Source: Nostocoides sp. Soil756 (GTDB lineage Bacteria; Actinomycetota; Actinomycetes; Actinomycetales; Dermatophilaceae). From it: DNA of 64,000 nucleotides. Location: positions 729,690-793,689 of the forward strand of contig NZ_LMSE01000002.1 in the NCBI RefSeq assembly GCF_001428065.1, in the 5' to 3' direction. Below are positions 29,878 through 38,375 of this stretch, piece by piece. The position numbers were made by a program, and so were the translations under genes. Positions within the stretch are counted from its first letter, which is position 1; the number at the start of each line of letters is the position of its first letter. The notes under the pieces are model-generated. The model was not told the origin of the DNA and ran no database searches. It saw nothing but the letters and a program-made list of their open reading frames with translations.

Positions 29878-30877
29878 CCGACACCTCGTCGCCCGCCACC
29901 GGCGGGGGCGCGCCGGTGATGCGAGCGCGCAGGACCGGCGCCCGGTCACCGTCCAGACGCAGCTCGACGAGCGCGTCGTGGCCGAAGTACTCGGTGCGCG
30001 TCACCACACCGTGGGCGATGCCGGAGGCCACCGGGCCCAGGACCAGCTGCTCGGGGCGCAGCACCACCTCGCACGGCCCGGACCCGGAAGCGCCGGGGGC
30101 CGCGAGCCGGCCGAGGGCGCACCGCACCACGCCGTCCTCGAGCACACCGGGCAGGAAGCACGCCTCGCCCAGCGACACCGCCGAGCGGCGGTCGGACGGG
30201 GCGGTGTAGACCTCCGGCGGCGCGCCCACCTGGACCAGGCCGCCGTCGTGCAGCACGGCCACCTGGTCGGCGAAGGACAGGGCCTCGGCGTGGTCGTGGG
30301 TGACCAGGACGACGGTGGCCCGCTCGTGGCGCAGGGCGGCGGCCACGGCATCGCGGGTGGCGACCCGCAGCTCGGGGTCCAGGGCCGAGAAGGGCTCGTC
30401 GAGCAGCACGATGCCCGGGCGACGGGCCAGGGAGCGGGCCAGCGCCACTCGCTGCTGCTGGCCGCCCGAGAGCTGGTCGGGGCGGCGCCCCGCGAGGTCG
30501 GCGGGCAGCCCCACGACCTCGAGCAGCTCGGCCACCCGGCCCCGCGCTCGGCGCTCGGCCCGTGGGAGGCCGTAGGAGATGTTCGCGGCGACGTCGAGGT
30601 GGGGGAAGAGGTTGCCCTCCTGCGCCACGTAGCCGAAGCCGCGTCGCTCGGGCGGCACCCAGGTGCCGGGGCCGGCCACGACCTCGTCACCGAGACGCAC
30701 CGTGCCGGTGTCGGGACGCATGAAGCCCGCGACCACCCGCAGCAGCGTCGTCTTGCCGCAGCCCGACGGACCGAGCACGGCCGTGGTGGTGCCCGAGGCG
30801 ACGGTGAGGTCGATGTCGTGCAGCACCGGCGTCCGGGGATGGGACGCGCTGATGCCCTCGAGCCGCAGGGTGGTCAT
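29828..30877 (-). CDS. fbpC: Fe(III) ABC transporter ATP-binding protein
   Basis: A 349-residue ABC ATPase of the FbpC/ferric-iron class. Walker A GPSGCGKT is at 36-43, signature LSGGQ at 136-140 and Walker B IVLLDEP near 157-163. The C-terminal third is a TOBE-like regulatory domain (PEQLVLGP onward). It overlaps the permease gene upstream by ATGA and completes a substrate-binding protein/permease/ATPase operon. Iron as substrate is inferred from the binding protein and from the iron box upstream of the operon. Confidence 0.88.
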   Translation of the reverse strand: MTTLRLEGISASHPRTPVLHDIDLTVASGTTTAVLGPSGCGKTTLLRVVAGFMRPDTGTVRLGDEVVAGPGTWVPPERRGFGYVAQEGNLFPHLDVAANISYGLPRAERRARGRVAELLEVVGLPADLAGRRPDQLSGGQQQRVALARSLARRPGIVLLDEPFSALDPELRVATRDAVAAALRHERATVVLVTHDHAEALSFADQVAVLHDGGLVQVGAPPEVYTAPSDRRSAVSLGEACFLPGVLEDGVVRCALGRLAAPGASGSGPCEVVLRPEQLVLGPVASGIAHGVVTRTEYFGHDALVELRLDGDRAPVLRARITGAPPPVAGDEVSVTVRGDAHLLAAPAAG

Positions 30878-32460
30878 GGGCGGGGCTCCTCGTGGCCGCC
30901 GCGCAGCAGCAGCCAGGTCAGGGGGGCGGACAGGACGACCATCGCGGCCGCGAACGGCGCTGCGGCGGCGTAGTCGAGGGAGGCGCTGGCGTCCCAGAAC
31001 GCCGTGGCCAGGGTACGGGTGCCGGTGGGCGCCAGCAGGAGGGTGGCGGTGAGCTCGGTGGTGACGGCGACGAAGACCAGCGCCGTCCCGGCGAGGGTGC
31101 CGCGCAGCATCAGCGGCGCCTGCACCCGGACGAAGGTGCGCACCGGTCCGTCGCCCAGGGCGCGCGCGGCGTCGGCCAGCTCGGGGCGGACGGTGGCGAT
31201 CGCGGCCCGGGTCGAGACCATCGCCAGGGGGATGAAGAGCACGACGTAGGCCACGACCAGGGCCGTGGTGGTCTGGTAGAGCGGCCGCGCGAAGCCGATG
31301 GTGAGCGTGATGAGCGCCAGCGCCACGACCACCCCGGGCAGCGACGCGGCGAGGTAGGTGACCCGCTCGAGCAGCAGCGCCACCCGCGAGCGGCTGCGCG
31401 CGACCAGCCAGGCGGCCGGCAGGGTGGCGGCGGTGGTGACCAGGGCGGCGACCAGGCCGAGCACGAGGGTGGAGCGCAGGGCCGGGCCCAGGGCCACCGG
31501 CTCGAGCGCCTGGTCGGCGCGGCCCAGCCACGTGCCGATGCTCCACAGCGGCACGCCCAGGGCGAGCACGGCCAGCGCGGCCAGTCCGAGCAGCGCGGCT
31601 GGGAGGGCGCGCCCCAGACTTGCCCGCGTCGGTCGCCGGGCCGCCCCCGAGCCCACGGCGACGTACCGCGTCCGTCCGCGGGCGAGGACCTCGAGGGTGA
31701 GCAGCAGGGTGGCCAGGCCGATGAGTACCACCGCCAGCACGCTGCCGGAGCGGCTGTCGAAGGCGACCTCGAACTGGTCGAGGATCGCCGTCGTGAAGGT
31801 GGGGAAGCGCAGCATCTCGAGGGCACCGTACTCGGCCAGGAGGTGGAGCAGCACCAGCAGGACGCCGCCGAGCAGGGCCGGGCGGACCTGCGCCAGCCCG
31901 ACCCGGGCGAAGGTGCGCCACGGCCCGTTCCCCAGCGCGCGCGAGGCCTCCTCGAGCCCGGGGTCGGTCGAGCGCAGCAGCGCGGCCACCGGCAGGAAGA
32001 CGAAGGGGAAGTAGGACAGCGTGGTGACGATGACCGCCCCGGCCAGACCCTCGAAGCCGGGGACCAGCGAGGACCAGGCGAAGCTGTTGACGAAGGCGGG
32101 CACGGCCAGCGGCGCCACGAAAGCCACCCGCCACAGCCCGGCCCAGGGCACCGCGGTGCGCTCGACCAGCCAGGCCGCCCCGACCCCGAGCACGGTCGCC
32201 AGCACGCCGGTGAGCGCGAGCAGCGAGAGCGTGTTGCGCATCAGCTCGCCGACCCGAGGGCGCCACACCAGCGAGAAGGCCTCGCCGGCACCGGCCTCCA
32301 GCGCCTTGGCCAGCACCACGACCAGCGGCAGGAGGCACAGCAGCGCCACCAGGACGGCGGCCACCTGCAGCGCGCGCGGCGGACGGGGCGTCCTCGAGGA
32401 CGCCGAGGACGGTGCCGGCCCGGGGCGGGTCGGCACCGTCGCGCTCGGCGTGGTGCTCAC
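30874..32460 (-). CDS. fbpB: Fe(III) ABC transporter permease (FbpB-like)
   Basis: A 528-residue fused permease with two homologous halves and about twelve transmembrane segments. Each half carries a binding-protein-dependent transport loop: EASRALGNGPWRTFARVGLAQVRPAL in the first and DAARALGDGPVRTFVRVQAPLMLRG in the second. This duplicated layout is typical of FbpB/SfuB ferric-iron permeases. The GTG start lies directly beside the stop of the binding-protein gene, with none or one base between; the stop overlaps fbpC. Confidence 0.9.
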   Translation of the reverse strand: MSTTPSATVPTRPGPAPSSASSRTPRPPRALQVAAVLVALLCLLPLVVVLAKALEAGAGEAFSLVWRPRVGELMRNTLSLLALTGVLATVLGVGAAWLVERTAVPWAGLWRVAFVAPLAVPAFVNSFAWSSLVPGFEGLAGAVIVTTLSYFPFVFLPVAALLRSTDPGLEEASRALGNGPWRTFARVGLAQVRPALLGGVLLVLLHLLAEYGALEMLRFPTFTTAILDQFEVAFDSRSGSVLAVVLIGLATLLLTLEVLARGRTRYVAVGSGAARRPTRASLGRALPAALLGLAALAVLALGVPLWSIGTWLGRADQALEPVALGPALRSTLVLGLVAALVTTAATLPAAWLVARSRSRVALLLERVTYLAASLPGVVVALALITLTIGFARPLYQTTTALVVAYVVLFIPLAMVSTRAAIATVRPELADAARALGDGPVRTFVRVQAPLMLRGTLAGTALVFVAVTTELTATLLLAPTGTRTLATAFWDASASLDYAAAAPFAAAMVVLSAPLTWLLLRGGHEEPRP

Positions 32461-33492
32461 CTAGAGCAGACCGGCCTTGGTCATCAGGTCGATGACCTTG
32501 GGCCCGTTGAGGGTGAACGGGTCGATCCGCGGTGCTTCGAGCGAGTCCAGCGGCGGCAGGGCGGGGTCGGAGGCAGCGCCCTTGCCGACGGCGTACTCCT
32601 TGACGTCGGTGGTGCGCAGCAGCTTCTGGCCCTGGGGGCCGGTGACGAACGCGAGGAACTTCTGGGCGTCGGCGGCGTGCTTGCTGCTCTTGAGGACCCC
32701 GCCCCCGCTGAGGCTGACGAAGGCTCCCGGGTCCTGGTTCTTGAAGTAGTGCAGCTTCGTGTTGCCGCTGCTGCTCTTCTGGAGAGCCTGGTCGCGGTAC
32801 CAGTAGTAGTGGTAGATGATGCCCATCGCCGACTGCCCGGCGTTCACGGCCTTCATCGTGGCGATGTTGTTCTGGTAGATCTTCGCGTTCGACTTCAGGG
32901 CCCGCAGCCAGGCCTCGGTCTTCTGCTCGCCCTCCTGCGCCAGCACGGCCGACACGATGGCCTGGAAGTCGGCCCCGCCGGCGGCCGCGCCCCACTGGCC
33001 CGCGTACTTGGGGTCGGCGAGGTCCATCAGCGAGGCCGGGAGGTCGGCCTCCTTGATCTTGCTCGGGTTGTAGACCAGCACGGTCGCGCGGGCGGCGATC
33101 CCGACCCAGTCCTTCGACGACGGGACGTAGGCGTCGCCGACCTGGGCCAGCGTCGCCGGGTCGACCGGCGCGAGCAGCCCCGCCTGCTCAACGGTCGTCA
33201 TCGCGGGGGAGTTCTCGGTGAGGAAGACGTCGGCGGGGGAGCCGGCGCCCTCCTCGACGATCTGCGCGCCCATCGAGGAGTCATTGCCGTAGCGGATCTG
33301 GACGTCGATGCCGGTCTCCTTCTGGAACTCCTCGCCCCAGGCCTGCGTGAGGTTCTTGTGCTGCGCGCTGTAGATCGTCAGCTTCGAGCCGTCGAGGTCG
33401 CCGGTGGCCTCCAGGCTGCCGTCTCCACAGGCCGAGAGCCCCAGGGTGGCGGCGGCCACCGCCGCGGCGATCAGGGTGGTGCGTCGTCTCAC
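32461..33492 (-). CDS. fbpA: Fe(III) ABC transporter substrate-binding lipoprotein
   Basis: A 343-residue secreted lipoprotein. The signal peptide (residues 1-21) ends in a LGLSAC lipobox with C22 for lipid attachment. The mature part is a family-1 binding protein (LTIYSAQHKNLTQAWGEEF). The segment IIYHYYWYRD has the adjacent tyrosines (Y229, Y230) that coordinate ferric iron in FbpA-type proteins. GGAG lies 7 nt before the GTG start. The upstream sequence has an AGGC-AA-GCCT-type half-matching iron box (33532-33547), and the better iron box at 33605 is 112 bp away, so iron repression is likely. Confidence 0.88.
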   Translation of the reverse strand: MRRRTTLIAAAVAAATLGLSACGDGSLEATGDLDGSKLTIYSAQHKNLTQAWGEEFQKETGIDVQIRYGNDSSMGAQIVEEGAGSPADVFLTENSPAMTTVEQAGLLAPVDPATLAQVGDAYVPSSKDWVGIAARATVLVYNPSKIKEADLPASLMDLADPKYAGQWGAAAGGADFQAIVSAVLAQEGEQKTEAWLRALKSNAKIYQNNIATMKAVNAGQSAMGIIYHYYWYRDQALQKSSSGNTKLHYFKNQDPGAFVSLSGGGVLKSSKHAADAQKFLAFVTGPQGQKLLRTTDVKEYAVGKGAASDPALPPLDSLEAPRIDPFTLNGPKVIDLMTKAGLL

Positions 33493-33531
33493 GAGGGTCT
33501 CCGGCTCCGTTCGGGGTCATCGGGTGAAGGG

Positions 33532-33547
33532 AAGGCTTGCCTAACTC
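33532..33547. promoter_or_regulatory. Weak iron-box-like repeat upstream of fbpA
   Basis: On the reverse strand this reads GTTAGGCAAGCCTTC, with AGGC/GCCT arms that match part of the IdeR/DtxR consensus (about 12 of 19 positions when extended). It lies 40-55 bp before the fbpA start, where a repressor would block the promoter. Confidence is limited because the match is partial. Confidence 0.45.
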
Positions 33548-33599
33548 CGAGTTCCACGGTAGCCCACTCCGGCCGATGCGCCACATTCGGGTCCGGCGG

Positions 33600-33627
33600 T
33601 TGCATTAGGTGTGCCTAACCTTATTTA
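33600..33627 (+). promoter_or_regulatory. IdeR/DtxR-type iron box and promoter
   Basis: TTAGGTGTGCCTAACCTTA at 33605-33623 agrees with the IdeR/DtxR consensus at about 15 of 19 positions, including both half-sites. A candidate promoter surrounds it: TTGCAT (33600-33605) and TATTTA (33622-33627) with a 16-bp spacer. The transcription start would then fall at or just before the GTG at 33636. IdeR with Fe(II) would block this promoter, so the downstream gene should be expressed when iron is scarce. The box could also serve the divergent fbpABC operon. Confidence 0.8.
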
Positions 33628-33635
33628 CTGACGCG

Positions 33636-36353
33636 GTGACTACGTCGGTGGATGCCCCGCTCCGTGCCTGCGCCCTGCCCTGGGTGGGGCGCCTCGCCGA
33701 GCACGGTGACCGGGCCGCGCTGCACGCTCCCGAGGGGACCGTCACCCACGCCCAGCTGGCCGCGCGGGTCGCCGCGACGTGCGAGCGGCTGTCCGGGCCC
33801 CGCCGCCTCGTGCAGGTCGAGGGGTCGGGCACGGTCGCGGGCGTCGTCTCGCTCCTGGCCGCCCAGGCCGCCGGCCACGTGGTGCTGCTCGTCCCGCCCG
33901 GAGCCTCGGCGGCCGCGCTGCGCGGCGCCTACCGGCCCGACGTCGTGATCGGTGCCACCGGCGAGGTCGAGGTGCTGCGCACCGAGCCCGCGCACGAGCT
34001 CCATCCCGACCTCGCCCTGCTGCTGAGCACCAGCGGCTCCACCGGCTCGCCCCGGCTGGTGCGGCTCTCGGCCGCCAACCTGGTCGCCAACGCCGCGCAG
34101 ATCACCGAGGCCCTCGGGGTGCGCCCCGACGACTGCGCCGCGCTCACCCTGCCGCTGACCTACTGCTACGGGCTCTCGGTGCTGACGACCCACCTGGCCG
34201 CCGGTGCCTCACTGCTGCTCACCGACACCTCGGTGGTCGACGAGTGTTTCTGGCGCGCCGCAGCCGACGCCGGGGTGACCACGCTGCCCGGGGTGCCGCA
34301 CACCTTCGAGCTGCTCGAGCGCAGCGGGTTCGCCGAGCGCGACCTGCCCCGGCTGCGGACCCTCACCCAGGCCGGCGGCCGGATGGACCCCGAGCGGGTG
34401 CGCCGCTTTGCCGAGCTGGGCCGGCGGCGCGGCTTCGACCTCGTGGTGATGTACGGCCAGTGCGAGGCCACGGCGCGGATGACCGTGCTGCCGCCCGCGC
34501 TGGCCGCGTCCCATCCCGACACCGTGGGCCGCCCGGTGCCGGGCGCCAGCATCGACCTCGACGACGGCGAGATCGTCTTCCGCGGGCCCAACGTCATGCT
34601 CGGCTACGCGCACGCCCCCGCCGACCTCGCGCTGGGGCGCACCGTCGACATGCTGCGCACCGGCGACCTGGGCGAGCGCACCCCCGAGGGGCTGCTGCGG
34701 GTCGTCGGGCGCCGGGCGCGGTTCGTCAAGGTGCTCGGCCACCGGGTCGACCTGGACTGCCTCGAGCAGCGGCTGCGCGACGGCGGGATTGACGCGCGCT
34801 GCGCCGGTCGCGACGGCCTCGTGGTCGTGGGGGCGCGCGGGGTGTGCGGCGTCGCGGAGGCCGAGCGGGTGCGCCGCACGGCCTCGGTGCGCTCGGGCGT
34901 GCCGCGCGACGCCGTGACGGTGGTGCCGGTCACCGAGCTGCCGCTGCTCGAGAACGGCAAGCCCGACGCCGCGGCGCTGCTCCGCCTGGCCGAGCCGGCC
35001 GACGGCGGCCGCTCCCGGGGCGACACCGGCGGGGTCGGCGCGCTCTACCGGGACCTCCTCGGTGGCCCGGTGGCTCCGGACGCTTCCTTCGTCAGCCTCG
35101 GCGGTGACTCGCTGTCGTACGTGGAGGTCTCCATCCGGCTGGAGGCGCTCCTCGGCCGGCTCCCGGCCGGGTGGCACCGGATGCCGGTGACCGAGCTCGA
35201 GGCGATCCGGGTGCAGGAGGCGGTCGAGACCTCGCCCGGGGACAGCCGCCGCGCTCGGCCCCCGCGCCGCTGGGTGACTCTCGAGACCAGCATCTGGCTG
35301 CGAGCGCTGGCCATCGTGCTCGTCGTCGGCACCCACGCCGACCTGTTCACCCTGCAGGGCACCGCCAACGCCCTCCTGGTGCTGGCGGGCTACCAGCTGG
35401 CGCGCTTCCAGCTGGCCGGGCTCGACCCCGGCGGGCGCTCCCGGCGGGCGCTCGGGGCCGCGGTGCGGGTCGCGGTGCCGAGCGTGGCCGTCATCGCGGT
35501 CGCCTACCTCGTCGGCGGCTACTACGAGCCACGCAACCTCTTGCTGGCCAACTGGGTGCTGGGCGAGGCGCGGCTGGGGCCCCCCTGGCGGTTCTGGTTC
35601 GTCGAGGCCCTGGTCTTCGCCCTGGTCGTCGTGGCCCTCCTGGTGCGGACCCGGGTGGTCGCCCGGCTCGACGCGCGCTTCCCGTTCGCCCTGCCGCTGG
35701 CGCTGTGCGTGGCCGCGTTCGTCGTCTTCCGCATCCCGTGGCTCCCGCTGCCGGTGCCGCGGATGCAGGGCTCGGCCCTGGTCGTCCTGCACCTGTTCCT
35801 GCTCGGCTGGGCGCTGGCCCGCGCGCGGGGCGCCCGGCAGCGACTGGTGGGCACCGCGGTCGTGCTGGTCATGGTCGGCACCTTCTCGGGCAACCACCTG
35901 CGCGACGGGCTGACCATCGCCGTCGTCCTCGCGCTGCTATGGCTGCCGACGTCGCGGGTCCCCGCGATGGTGGTGCCGGTGGTGCGGGTCCTGGCGGCCG
36001 CCTCGCTGTACGTCTACGTCATCCACTGGCAGGCGCTCGAGCTGCTGTGGGGGCACCCGGCCGCGGCCTTCGCCGGCTCGCTCGCCCTCGGCGTCGCCTA
36101 CTGGTGGGTGTGGACCCGCTGGGTCACCCGCGCCGCCCGAGCGGCGACCGCCCGGTGGCGGGCTCAGAGGGGGACCGAGGACTCCTCGACGCGCGGGCCA
36201 CGCAGAGCGCCGTCGGCCCAGTCGGCCGGGCGGTCGGCGAGGTCGAGCAGCGCGAGCACGTCGGCGGGCCAGATCTCGTCGGTGGCCGCGGCGAGCTCGG
36301 CGCGCGCCCACCAGCGGGTCTCGGCGATGCAGAGCCGCTCCTCCTCGGTGTAG
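33636..36353 (+). CDS. Adenylation-carrier-acyltransferase membrane fusion protein
   Basis: A 905-residue three-part protein. Residues ~1-455 are an AMP-forming adenylation domain: STSGSTGSPR (from 131), MYGQCEAT (near 272), RTGDLG (341-346) and ENGKPD with the catalytic lysine K442. Residues ~465-535 are a carrier domain with GGDSLS; S492 would carry phosphopantetheine. Residues ~545-840 form a multi-pass membrane domain of the acyltransferase-3 type (WLRALAIVLVVGTHADLF, LVLAGYQLARF). The likely chemistry is activation of a carboxylic acid, loading on the carrier and transfer to a membrane or extracellular acceptor. Substrate and acceptor are unknown. The last ~62 residues are encoded opposite the NUDIX gene and may be meaningless read-through. 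The GTG lies beside an iron box and may be leaderless; GTG 33648 is an alternative. Confidence 0.75.
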   Translation: MTTSVDAPLRACALPWVGRLAEHGDRAALHAPEGTVTHAQLAARVAATCERLSGPRRLVQVEGSGTVAGVVSLLAAQAAGHVVLLVPPGASAAALRGAYRPDVVIGATGEVEVLRTEPAHELHPDLALLLSTSGSTGSPRLVRLSAANLVANAAQITEALGVRPDDCAALTLPLTYCYGLSVLTTHLAAGASLLLTDTSVVDECFWRAAADAGVTTLPGVPHTFELLERSGFAERDLPRLRTLTQAGGRMDPERVRRFAELGRRRGFDLVVMYGQCEATARMTVLPPALAASHPDTVGRPVPGASIDLDDGEIVFRGPNVMLGYAHAPADLALGRTVDMLRTGDLGERTPEGLLRVVGRRARFVKVLGHRVDLDCLEQRLRDGGIDARCAGRDGLVVVGARGVCGVAEAERVRRTASVRSGVPRDAVTVVPVTELPLLENGKPDAAALLRLAEPADGGRSRGDTGGVGALYRDLLGGPVAPDASFVSLGGDSLSYVEVSIRLEALLGRLPAGWHRMPVTELEAIRVQEAVETSPGDSRRARPPRRWVTLETSIWLRALAIVLVVGTHADLFTLQGTANALLVLAGYQLARFQLAGLDPGGRSRRALGAAVRVAVPSVAVIAVAYLVGGYYEPRNLLLANWVLGEARLGPPWRFWFVEALVFALVVVALLVRTRVVARLDARFPFALPLALCVAAFVVFRIPWLPLPVPRMQGSALVVLHLFLLGWALARARGARQRLVGTAVVLVMVGTFSGNHLRDGLTIAVVLALLWLPTSRVPAMVVPVVRVLAAASLYVYVIHWQALELLWGHPAAAFAGSLALGVAYWWVWTRWVTRAARAATARWRAQRGTEDSSTRGPRRAPSAQSAGRSARSSSASTSAGQISSVAAASSARAHQRVSAMQSRSSSV

Positions 36354-36736
36354 CCCGAGCTGTCCACCTCGAAGGCCGGCAGCCGGACCGCGAAGAACAC
36401 CTCGGTCTGGTCGACGACCTTGTCGCTGTAGCCGTGCACCACCTGTCGCTCCAGCAGCGGGCCGCGCACCTGCGCGCGCTCGACGTGCTGCCCGGTCTCC
36501 TCCGCGAGCTCGCGCACCACGGCGTCGAGGTCGTCCTCGCCGGCATCCACGCCACCCCCGGGGGTGTCCCACCAGTGCGCCACCGGGTCGAGCCCGAGGT
36601 CGGAGTCGAGGAAGAGCAGCAGACGGTCGTCCTCGTCGAGCACCAGGACCCGGACGGCGCGGCGGGCGAACCGCTGACGGTCCTCGGGGGCGGGCACGAC
36701 GAAGCCCGGCTGCCCGGGCAGGGGAGGGGTGGCCAT
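36164..36736 (-). CDS. NUDIX hydrolase
   Basis: A 190-residue NUDIX protein. The box G-x5-E-x7-REL-x-EE-x-G is complete (GGVDAGE...RELAEETGQ, about residues 62-84). Such enzymes hydrolyse nucleoside diphosphates linked to other groups; the substrate is not evident. TAGCGT (reverse strand, 36743-36748) ends 6 nt before the ATG at 36736, so this is preferred to the GTG at 36742. Its -10 overlaps that of the divergent amidohydrolase gene. The 3' end overlaps the fusion gene by 190 bp. Confidence 0.85.
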   Translation of the reverse strand: MATPPLPGQPGFVVPAPEDRQRFARRAVRVLVLDEDDRLLLFLDSDLGLDPVAHWWDTPGGGVDAGEDDLDAVVRELAEETGQHVERAQVRGPLLERQVVHGYSDKVVDQTEVFFAVRLPAFEVDSSGYTEEERLCIAETRWWARAELAAATDEIWPADVLALLDLADRPADWADGALRGPRVEESSVPL

Positions 36737-36742
36737 GTCCAC

Positions 36743-36752
36743 ACGCTAGCCT
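36743..36752. promoter_or_regulatory. Divergent promoter with overlapping -10 elements
   Basis: On the plus strand TAGCCT (36747-36752) ends 6 nt before the ATG at 36759. On the minus strand TAGCGT (36748-36743) ends 6 nt before the ATG at 36736. The two hexamers share the TA/TA at 36747-36748, so a single symmetric core could serve both directions, with start codons only 22 bp apart. Confidence 0.6.
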
Positions 36753-36758
36753 CGCCAG

Positions 36759-38375
36759 ATGCCCGAGACCGTGTGGGTCGGCCCGGCCTGGTGCCCCGAG
36801 CAGGGGCGGCTCGACGCCGTGCTGGCGGTGGACGGCCGCATCGCCGCCGTGGGTGGCGCGGCCGCGGCGCGAGCCGGGCAGCCCGGCGTCCAGGTCGTCG
36901 ACGTCGGCGACGGGCTCCTGCTGCCGGGCTTCGGCGACGGGCACGCCCATCCGCTGTTCGGGGGGCTCGAGGCCGAGGGGCCGGCGGTGAGCGGGCTCAC
37001 GAGCGTCGAGGCCGTGGTGGCCGAGGTCGCGCGGTGGGCGGCCGAGCATCCCGAGGCCGCGTGGGTGCAGGCGGCGTCCTACGACTCGACCCTGGCCCCC
37101 GACGGGCTCTTCGACGCCCGCTGGCTCGACGCCGCCGTCCCCGACCGGCCGGTGATGCTGCGGGCCGGCGACTACCACACCGCGTGGGTCAACAGCCGGG
37201 CCCTCGCGCTGGCCGGCATCGACGCGACCACGCCCGAGCCCGCCCTCGGTGAGATCCCGCGCCGGCCCGACGGCACGCCGCTCGGCACGCTGCGCGAGTG
37301 GGGGGCCGTCGACCTGGTGGCCGCCGTCGTGCCGGACCGTCCCCTCGAGGCGCGGGTGCTCGCTCTGGAGCGCGCCACTCGCCACCTGGCCGGGCTGGGC
37401 GTCACGTGGGTGCAGGACGCCTGGGTCGAGGCCGGCGACGTCGAGGCGTACCTCGCCGCGTCCGGGCGGGGCGCCCTGCACTGCGCGGTCAACCTGGCGC
37501 TCTACGCCGACCCGCGGCGCGGCCTGCACCAGGTCGAGGCGCTGGTGCGGCTGCGCGAGCGGGTCCGGGCGCACGCCGACCCGCTGCTCACCGCCGAGAC
37601 CGTCAAGCTCTTCGCCGACGGGGTGGTCGAGGGCGGTACCGCCGCGCTCCTCGAGCCCTACCAGGGGACGGGCTGTGCGCACACCGGGATGCTGGTCTGG
37701 GCCCCCGACGAGCTCGCCGCTGTCGTGACGGCGCTCGACGCCCAGGGCTTCCAGGCTCACGTGCACACCATCGGCGACCGGGCGGTGCGGGTGGCCCTGG
37801 ACGCCCTCGAGCACGCGGCGCGGGTCAACGGGCCGCGGGACCGGCGCCCGGTGCTGGCCCACCTCCAGCTCGTCGCCGAGGAGGACCGGGCCCGGCTGGC
37901 CGCGCTGGGGGTCGTCGCCAACGCCGAGCCGCTCTGGGCACAGCTCGACGCCGTGATGCAGGACCTGACCGTGCCGAGACTCGGGGCGGAGCGGGCCGCG
38001 GCGCAGTACCCGTGGGCCACCCTCACCGCGCTGGGCACGACCCTGTCGTTCGGGTCGGACTGGCCGGTGAGCTCGGCCGATCCCCTCGAGGGCGTGGCCG
38101 TCGCGTGCTCGCGCCAGACCGACGCGCGGGTGCCTGCGGGCGGCTGGACGCCGGCCGAGCGGCTCGGGCTGGAGGCGGCCCTCACGGCGTACACCCGGGG
38201 CACCGCACACCAGGCGTTCCGGCGCGCCGGCACCCTGCGGGTCGGTGCCGACGCCGACCTGGTGCGCCTGGACCGGGACCCGTTCTCGGTGGCCGAGCCG
38301 CGCGACCTCGACACGGTGCGCGTCACCGCCACCTGGCTGCGCGGCGTGCCGGTGGGCGCCGTCAGGGGCGGGTGA
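36759..38375 (+). CDS. YtcJ-like amidohydrolase
   Basis: A 538-residue metal-dependent hydrolase of the amidohydrolase superfamily, YtcJ/LAF3-type. Visible metal-site features are GDGHAHPLFGG (H-x-H, near residue 66), VKLFADGVVEGGTAAL, VHTIGDRAV with its histidine, and FGSDWPVSSADPL with the catalytic aspartate. These enzymes hydrolyse amide or formyl groups, but natural substrates are mostly unknown. It is divergent from the NUDIX gene and overlaps the phosphatase gene by 14 bp tail to tail. Confidence 0.88.
   Translation: MPETVWVGPAWCPEQGRLDAVLAVDGRIAAVGGAAAARAGQPGVQVVDVGDGLLLPGFGDGHAHPLFGGLEAEGPAVSGLTSVEAVVAEVARWAAEHPEAAWVQAASYDSTLAPDGLFDARWLDAAVPDRPVMLRAGDYHTAWVNSRALALAGIDATTPEPALGEIPRRPDGTPLGTLREWGAVDLVAAVVPDRPLEARVLALERATRHLAGLGVTWVQDAWVEAGDVEAYLAASGRGALHCAVNLALYADPRRGLHQVEALVRLRERVRAHADPLLTAETVKLFADGVVEGGTAALLEPYQGTGCAHTGMLVWAPDELAAVVTALDAQGFQAHVHTIGDRAVRVALDALEHAARVNGPRDRRPVLAHLQLVAEEDRARLAALGVVANAEPLWAQLDAVMQDLTVPRLGAERAAAQYPWATLTALGTTLSFGSDWPVSSADPLEGVAVACSRQTDARVPAGGWTPAERLGLEAALTAYTRGTAHQAFRRAGTLRVGADADLVRLDRDPFSVAEPRDLDTVRVTATWLRGVPVGAVRGG

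Noticed and set aside
30878-32995. Upstream extension of the fbpC frame to 1055 codons
   Set aside because: It runs antisense-free but through the fbpB gene in another frame; the ATG at 30877 in an ATGA overlap gives the normal FbpC length.
34209-35897. 562-codon reverse-strand ORF inside the adenylation fusion gene
   Set aside because: Composition is Arg/Pro/Gly-rich shadow coding and the opposite strand encodes clear adenylation and carrier motifs.
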